NCBI GenBank assembly: GCA_010645155.1 | Contig: CM021321.1 | Location: 281,201-345,200, forward strand | Direction: 5' to 3' | DNA from: Tigriopus japonicus | Lineage: Eukaryota > Arthropoda > Copepoda > Harpacticoida > Harpacticidae | DNA length: 64,000 nt | In this document: one piece after another, positions 51,601 through 57,600 of the stretch | How the letters are laid out: each line of letters opens with the position of its first letter | Position numbering within the stretch: the stretch's first letter is position 1 | The notes under the pieces: generated by a model | Told to the model about the DNA's origin: nothing | Database searches by the model: none | What the model saw: the letters and a program-made list of their open reading frames with translations, nothing else | Made by a program: the position numbers and the translations under genes

Positions 51601-54600
51601 ATCTTATATTATCAGAAATAAACATTAGAAACTACTTCATTTCTCTGCATGGGCAACATTTTGAAATCTTGATGTGATTCTTTGAAATCCACAAATCAGC
51701 ATCTTTGAATTTTTGTTTGGATCCATGTGAAGTCCTATTTTTTGCAAAAGCACAAGGGTTGGTTGATTGTGTTTTATTCAATCACCCTAAAAACAAATTT
51801 TGCATATCAATGACCCAATTCCAGCTTAGGCATCTTAATGTGAAATATCGATCGTTTCCAGGGACCTAGAATCATCAAATTGGCACCTAAATGGGAAAAC
51901 TTGTATTCACCAAAATGGGCTGGGCAACTCAGCACAGCCAATGGCCCTGTTTTTCCGCTAGCGGTATTATTAAAGCGCTCACTTGAAGTAACCCTCTGCT
52001 TTCCACCATGACAGGAATTACTAGTGATGTCATCATTTTTGGCGGGAAAAAGTTCGGAAGACATGTGTTTCTGATGAGCGTGAAAGATAGCTAAAATGAA
52101 GATTCAGGCCTGGTTATTGCAACATTCCTTTCTCATCTGCACAACTTGAAGTTGTAATAGCAATTCTTAACACTTTTTGCAAAAAAATATGCTTTGTTGC
52201 TTTTATATAAAATTTCGCTACATAAATTGAGAGGGTTCTTCCGAACTTTTGAATCAGGAATGCCCGATTTTGAACAACAAGATGGCCGGTGGAGACTAGA
52301 GCGTCTCTAATGGAGACCGGTTCCTGGGGCAACTAAACCTAAAAACAAACAATTTGTTTAATTGCAGGCTTCCAATTCCTCCATTTGTCTTTGAATTACT
52401 TTTCAATACTTCTCAACATACTTTAACCATTCCATTGTTCTTAAATGCAACCTGTTTCGAAAATCTGACCCTTGAAAACTGAGACATTTTTTGGCAAGTC
52501 TAGACTGCTAACGGCAGCATGTCTGTAATATGATACCGTAATCGCTCCCAATGAGACGAAACTAACCATTGACAAAGTGATACTCACTCTACTGATTAAT
52601 CTTGAAATACCTTGTATATCCATGTGGTTTAAAAATCAGCGGGTATTCAAGATGTATCAACAAGATGGAAGATCATGCATTACACTTGATAGTAAGTAGT
52701 TACGTTAGGCTTTCATGGCAATAAGAAACCGAACTTTGGTCAAATTTTGATGATAGCCAATTAGGCATTAATGACAAAACTGATCGGAGGGGTCCAGTAA
52801 TGACCCTTATAGTGCAGTGAAGAGCTCAAGTTTTGCCTTGAATCTGTTCAAATATGCCAATTTCACGTGTTCAGTGTGCGTTTATCTCTACTGTACACTA
52901 AAGGAAATTCTCAAAGCTCGTCTAAGGAGGTGATTTTTTTGTAAAAGATGTTTCCCTCAACATAACTCCCGTACTTATAGGGCTGCTAAATCATATTAAA
53001 GTTCTGGGTAACAATAAGTTGGAATGAACCGGCATTTTCTTCTCTAAAACAATAAATCTAGCGTTTTCGAAGCTCTATAATGCTTGACCATCAACCACAT
53101 ATCCCTGGTTGAATAATAATGGTTTGCTTGCGTGGTAGAGCAATCTCAATGGGAAAGAGCTACTGAAGCAAACGAACAATATCAATCAAGTTGAGATCTT
53201 CGATGTGATGTAATATTCCTTTAAAAAGGAAATGAGAGACCAACAATGGTGGGTTGTCACGGATTAGAGTCCAATATGAAATCAAGAATCATTTTTGACA
53301 CATTACATTTGTGATTGAATTGTACTAATATCAGCTGAATATAGATATATTTACAGATATACACCTGTACTTTTTAAGCAATTATGACCTTAAGTGTACT
53401 TTATCGTCTCCTTTTGTTACAATTTACCAATAAAGGTTTTGGGATTCCAAATAAAAACAGCCGTGGATGCCAAAGAACATTTCATTCCACCTAATTTTGA
53501 TGCTAGGGCTATGAGCGGAAAAAATATATAATGGATAGGCCAGAATAACCATTGATGGAGTTTCGTATTTCCTCACGGATGAATGTTTCTTTCTTTAAAC
53601 TGTTTTCCAATTATTTCTACATTGCCAACATTTCTGGCTAAAGAAAGATCACCATTAGGGAGAGGATTTTTAGTCGGTGAAAATGGCAAAAAAGTGAACA
53701 TTTTAGTCACTGTTTTTCGACAAAATAGCTTTTTTAACGATTTTAGAAGGCATCAATTTTGTCTCTGCAATGAGCTGAAAATCGCGATAGAAAATGAGCC
53801 TCTTCTGGGAAAATCACAATAAAGGATAATGCTCATTCTTAGTATCATTGTTCAGACTTTAGTCGTTCTTTCTGCAACCCTAGACCCCAAACAAAGTAAG
53901 AGTGTCTCCTTAATTACTATTGTTTTATAAAGTAATCATTACATTTTGTTGCAATCTTACAATCTATTTCATTATGCCTTTGGAAACAGATATTCTATCC
54001 ATGGTCAATATTTACGAACCCTCCTTTGTTTGTTCCAGTGCTCCAATTTGGGTTCATCACCATTTTTGTGGCGGCTTTCCCATTGGCACCGTTCTTCGCT
54101 TTGCTCAACAATTGGGTGGAAATCCGCCTGGATGCTCAAAAGTTCGTCTGTGAAACTCGTCGAGCAGTGGCTGAACGAGCTGAAAACATTGGGATTTGGT
54201 TCAAGATCCTTGATATGTTGGCTCAATTTGCAGTGATTACAAATGTAAGTACTAATAGCATAATACATACATAGGTGATCTGCAGGGTCAACCATACTTA
54301 GTGCCCAGAACTAACAAAGAACTATATGAAACACAAAAAAGGTACACAAATATTGAAGAAAGATAGTTAAAGGAAACATCTTAAGGTAATTTCACACCAG
54401 ATCTTAGTTACTTGATCGATTTGTTATGAAAGTGTTGTATCAATTGATGGATGAACCAAAGCAAACATGATTTATTCTGAGAAAAAACACATGTTTTTAT
54501 TGAGCATACAAGTGCTGAAATTATTTTGATGACTTGAAAAGAGTTAGTAAACATTAGCACTTATCCCGTTAATTCAAGCACAAAAAAGCTCTGGCTGTTG

Positions 54601-57600
54601 TCATAAATTGTGTCCAATGTTTTTGCTTACCCTGTACAAAAGAAATTCGAAGAAGATAAAATTTCAAACTCTGACGAATGGTGCATTTGTAAAGAAAAGT
54701 GACCCAAACAAATATGTTAATGAGCTTTCATTTGCCTAATGGCCCAACTGGTAGTTCCTAATGATCGGGGTGATGTGAATAGCGTCTCAAGAAAATAGGG
54801 TAAGGCGAGTTCTCGTATTTATTAACGATTTGTCTCAACATCAAAATCTCGTCCTCTTTTGTGACGCTACAACGTTTCATTCTAGGAGAACCCTTCAATA
54901 CTTTAACGTGCAGTATATTTAATGATAACGAACATGTGAATGCTCATTTCACGGTTTCTTTTCTGCCCAAGCTCTTCCCAAACATTAAAAAAATCGCTAC
55001 TGTCTTTTTACGAGACAAGGGCAACTGTTATGGCTCTTACACGGTATTTAGACAGGTATCACACCCACGAATTCCTGTGAATTCTATTTAACTTCTTTCG
55101 TTCCGGATTGGAACAGTTCCATTTTTTTTTAAAGATCAAGTGGGTGGGAATGTGTCAGAACATAGGGTTGTTAATTTTATTGGTTGGGCTTGCTGCATTG
55201 AAGCAATTTTCCTTTGCCATGTCTTGATTACAGAGGCCTCATGCTGTATTTTTGAAAGTCAGTCAAACCACACGACTTTGCGTAATTGTTTCATTTTCAA
55301 AATGTGTCAAGGACACATTAAATAAATGTCAAAGATCTGATTGGAAATAGTTCTTTGAAAGAACTTATTTATCATCGGTTGAGAAGTTGTTAAATACGAG
55401 CAATAACGCTTTGCGTTAATATCGGTCCATGTAATAAAAAAGTCTCTAAAATATCGATTGGTGGAAATAGCCAAACATCCTTTTTGGACTAAATGCTAGG
55501 AGTGAAATGATCAAACACAAACAAGTGTTTTGATATCGTTTGATAGTTCGTAACATTGAATGCTAACTTCTGTTTTTTTTTTTTTGTATTTTGAGACTCA
55601 AATAAAATAGACTTTGAAAAGAGGCAAAAAAGTGGCGTCAGAAAAAGCCTGAGTTGAGCAAATTAGCAACAAAGATCGAAAATGTGAGATAACTTTTAGA
55701 ATTACATGTCACTTGATTTGCTATTTCGGCCATTTTGACTCGCCAGTGTATGAACCAAAAAGCTTACTTTGCATCTTATAATACGTAATTGATAAGTGGA
55801 GATAAAATTAGTCTGAACAGTTGTTTGTAAAATTGTCGTGACTAAATTTGGAATTTTCCATAAATTAGAAGCTTCCTTGTTTTAAGAGCTATTCAAGTGA
55901 AATCAGTTTTTCCCCTGTTTATATCGAACGCCGTCACTCTTTCTTTACCATTGGAAAAACCAAAGAAAACGTTAAAATAAAGAAACATTTTGAAATCGTT
56001 GTGTATGAAACAAGCCGGTTAGAGTAAAATTATGGTTGACAGAAAAGCCAAATCCTTGAAAAAAGGATCATCTGATTAAAGGTGTTCGGGTGTCTATTTT
56101 TATAGATCACCCTGTACCCTTCACGCATGAAAACTGTTTTGTTTTATTGTGATCATTTCTAGGCCTTCCTGATCGCGTTTACCTCCGAATTCATTCCCAA
56201 ATTGGTGTACAAATACGAGCACAATTGGAACATGCGTGGCTACGTCAACTTCACTTTGGCTACTTCGCCCGCTGAAGGTTGGATGGATGTCAATCGGACC
56301 GAATGTCGCTATCGGGCCTTCAGGGACACTCGAGGCACATTCACGCCCATGCACTGGAAGATCCTGGCCTTAAAATTGGCCTTCGTTATCATTTTTGAGG
56401 TAAGGCAAGAATCTGAGGCTGGTGCAAGCAATGGGGATCCTTAACATTGCTGGCTTCAGATTTGTTTCGAGGGTTTCTCTTTTACCCTTGAACTTTTTTG
56501 AGTCAGGGCCCCACATTCAACGTGGTTAAAAAAATTGAAAGCTGCAACGTACTTTGCCTTGTTTGTCTAGGTGTACCTACTTCTGTAGTTGTGGCCATAA
56601 AAGGTGTAAGCTTAGTTTTTAATAATAAATATTTTTAATAAATTAGTAATTAAGCATATCAAATACAAGTAATATTGGGCGTTTTTTTAACAAAATAAAT
56701 TGATAGTGGACAAACGTCAAAAGCTAATAAAAAATGTAGCAGGCCTGATCGCAACAGCAACTCAAAATATTTTTCTCAATAAAAAACTTCTGTTGAAAGT
56801 TACCGTATCAACAGAGGGAATTTAAAGCGCCAAGGGAAAGTCAAATGAAAATTGTGTTGGTTGAAATTGGAACATTGTGAACTGTCCACCAAATCCATGC
56901 TTTGCGCCATCCATTTAGTTAAAAACTAGAAAAATCTAGTTAAACCAGTTATCCGGCTAGTAATTTAAAGCTAATAGGCTTAGTTTTAACTTGATCGACT
57001 GAACTTTGTGGCAATTTGAGTAATTTGAAGCATAGAGCAATGCGCGCTCTTCCAACTGAACATTTGCACCTACAATCGTCCAAAAGGACGATTGTAGGGT
57101 GAATTTGTTTCTCGCTTTTGCGCGTAAGCAATGCAATTGTTACAAATTTCAAGACGTTATTTCTCGTGAATGTAGGAACACACATATCGTTGGGCGATAA
57201 TTTTTTGGAGCACGGTAAAACGGTCACGGTAAAAGGTCACGAGGTAAAGAGGTCACGGTAAAAAGGTCACAAACCCGGGCAGCTCCAAAGGTAGCCAAGC
57301 CAAAGGGGTGACCCCAAGGGCCCTGGTATGTTCCATATTTGAATATTGTCCCATGGGACCCAATATTTACCAAGTGGAACATGATTATCCCAATCCTCAT
57401 AAGGTCTAATAGTTACGTTTAGTCGACACGTATGAAACTCCCAACAGATTTTAGAACAATGTTCCGAATCCACCTCGAATCTATTGGACCGCGGAAATTT
57501 CAAAATTAAAATTACACCATTTTTGTAGATTTGCCAATGGGATTCTAAGATTATCGGAGTGGAACATACTAATACTCAGGGGAAAGTTATCTTTTTGCTG

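Larger units (their letters stand above)
48529..54038 (+). other. anoctamin intron 13 (5.5 kb)
   Basis: Contains two compact hairpins (49239-49344 and 51025-51137) and a relic inverted pair related to the MITE family near 49478-49583. Short open frames near 50.6-50.9 kb show no recognisable protein. The rest is featureless to me. Confidence 0.7.
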
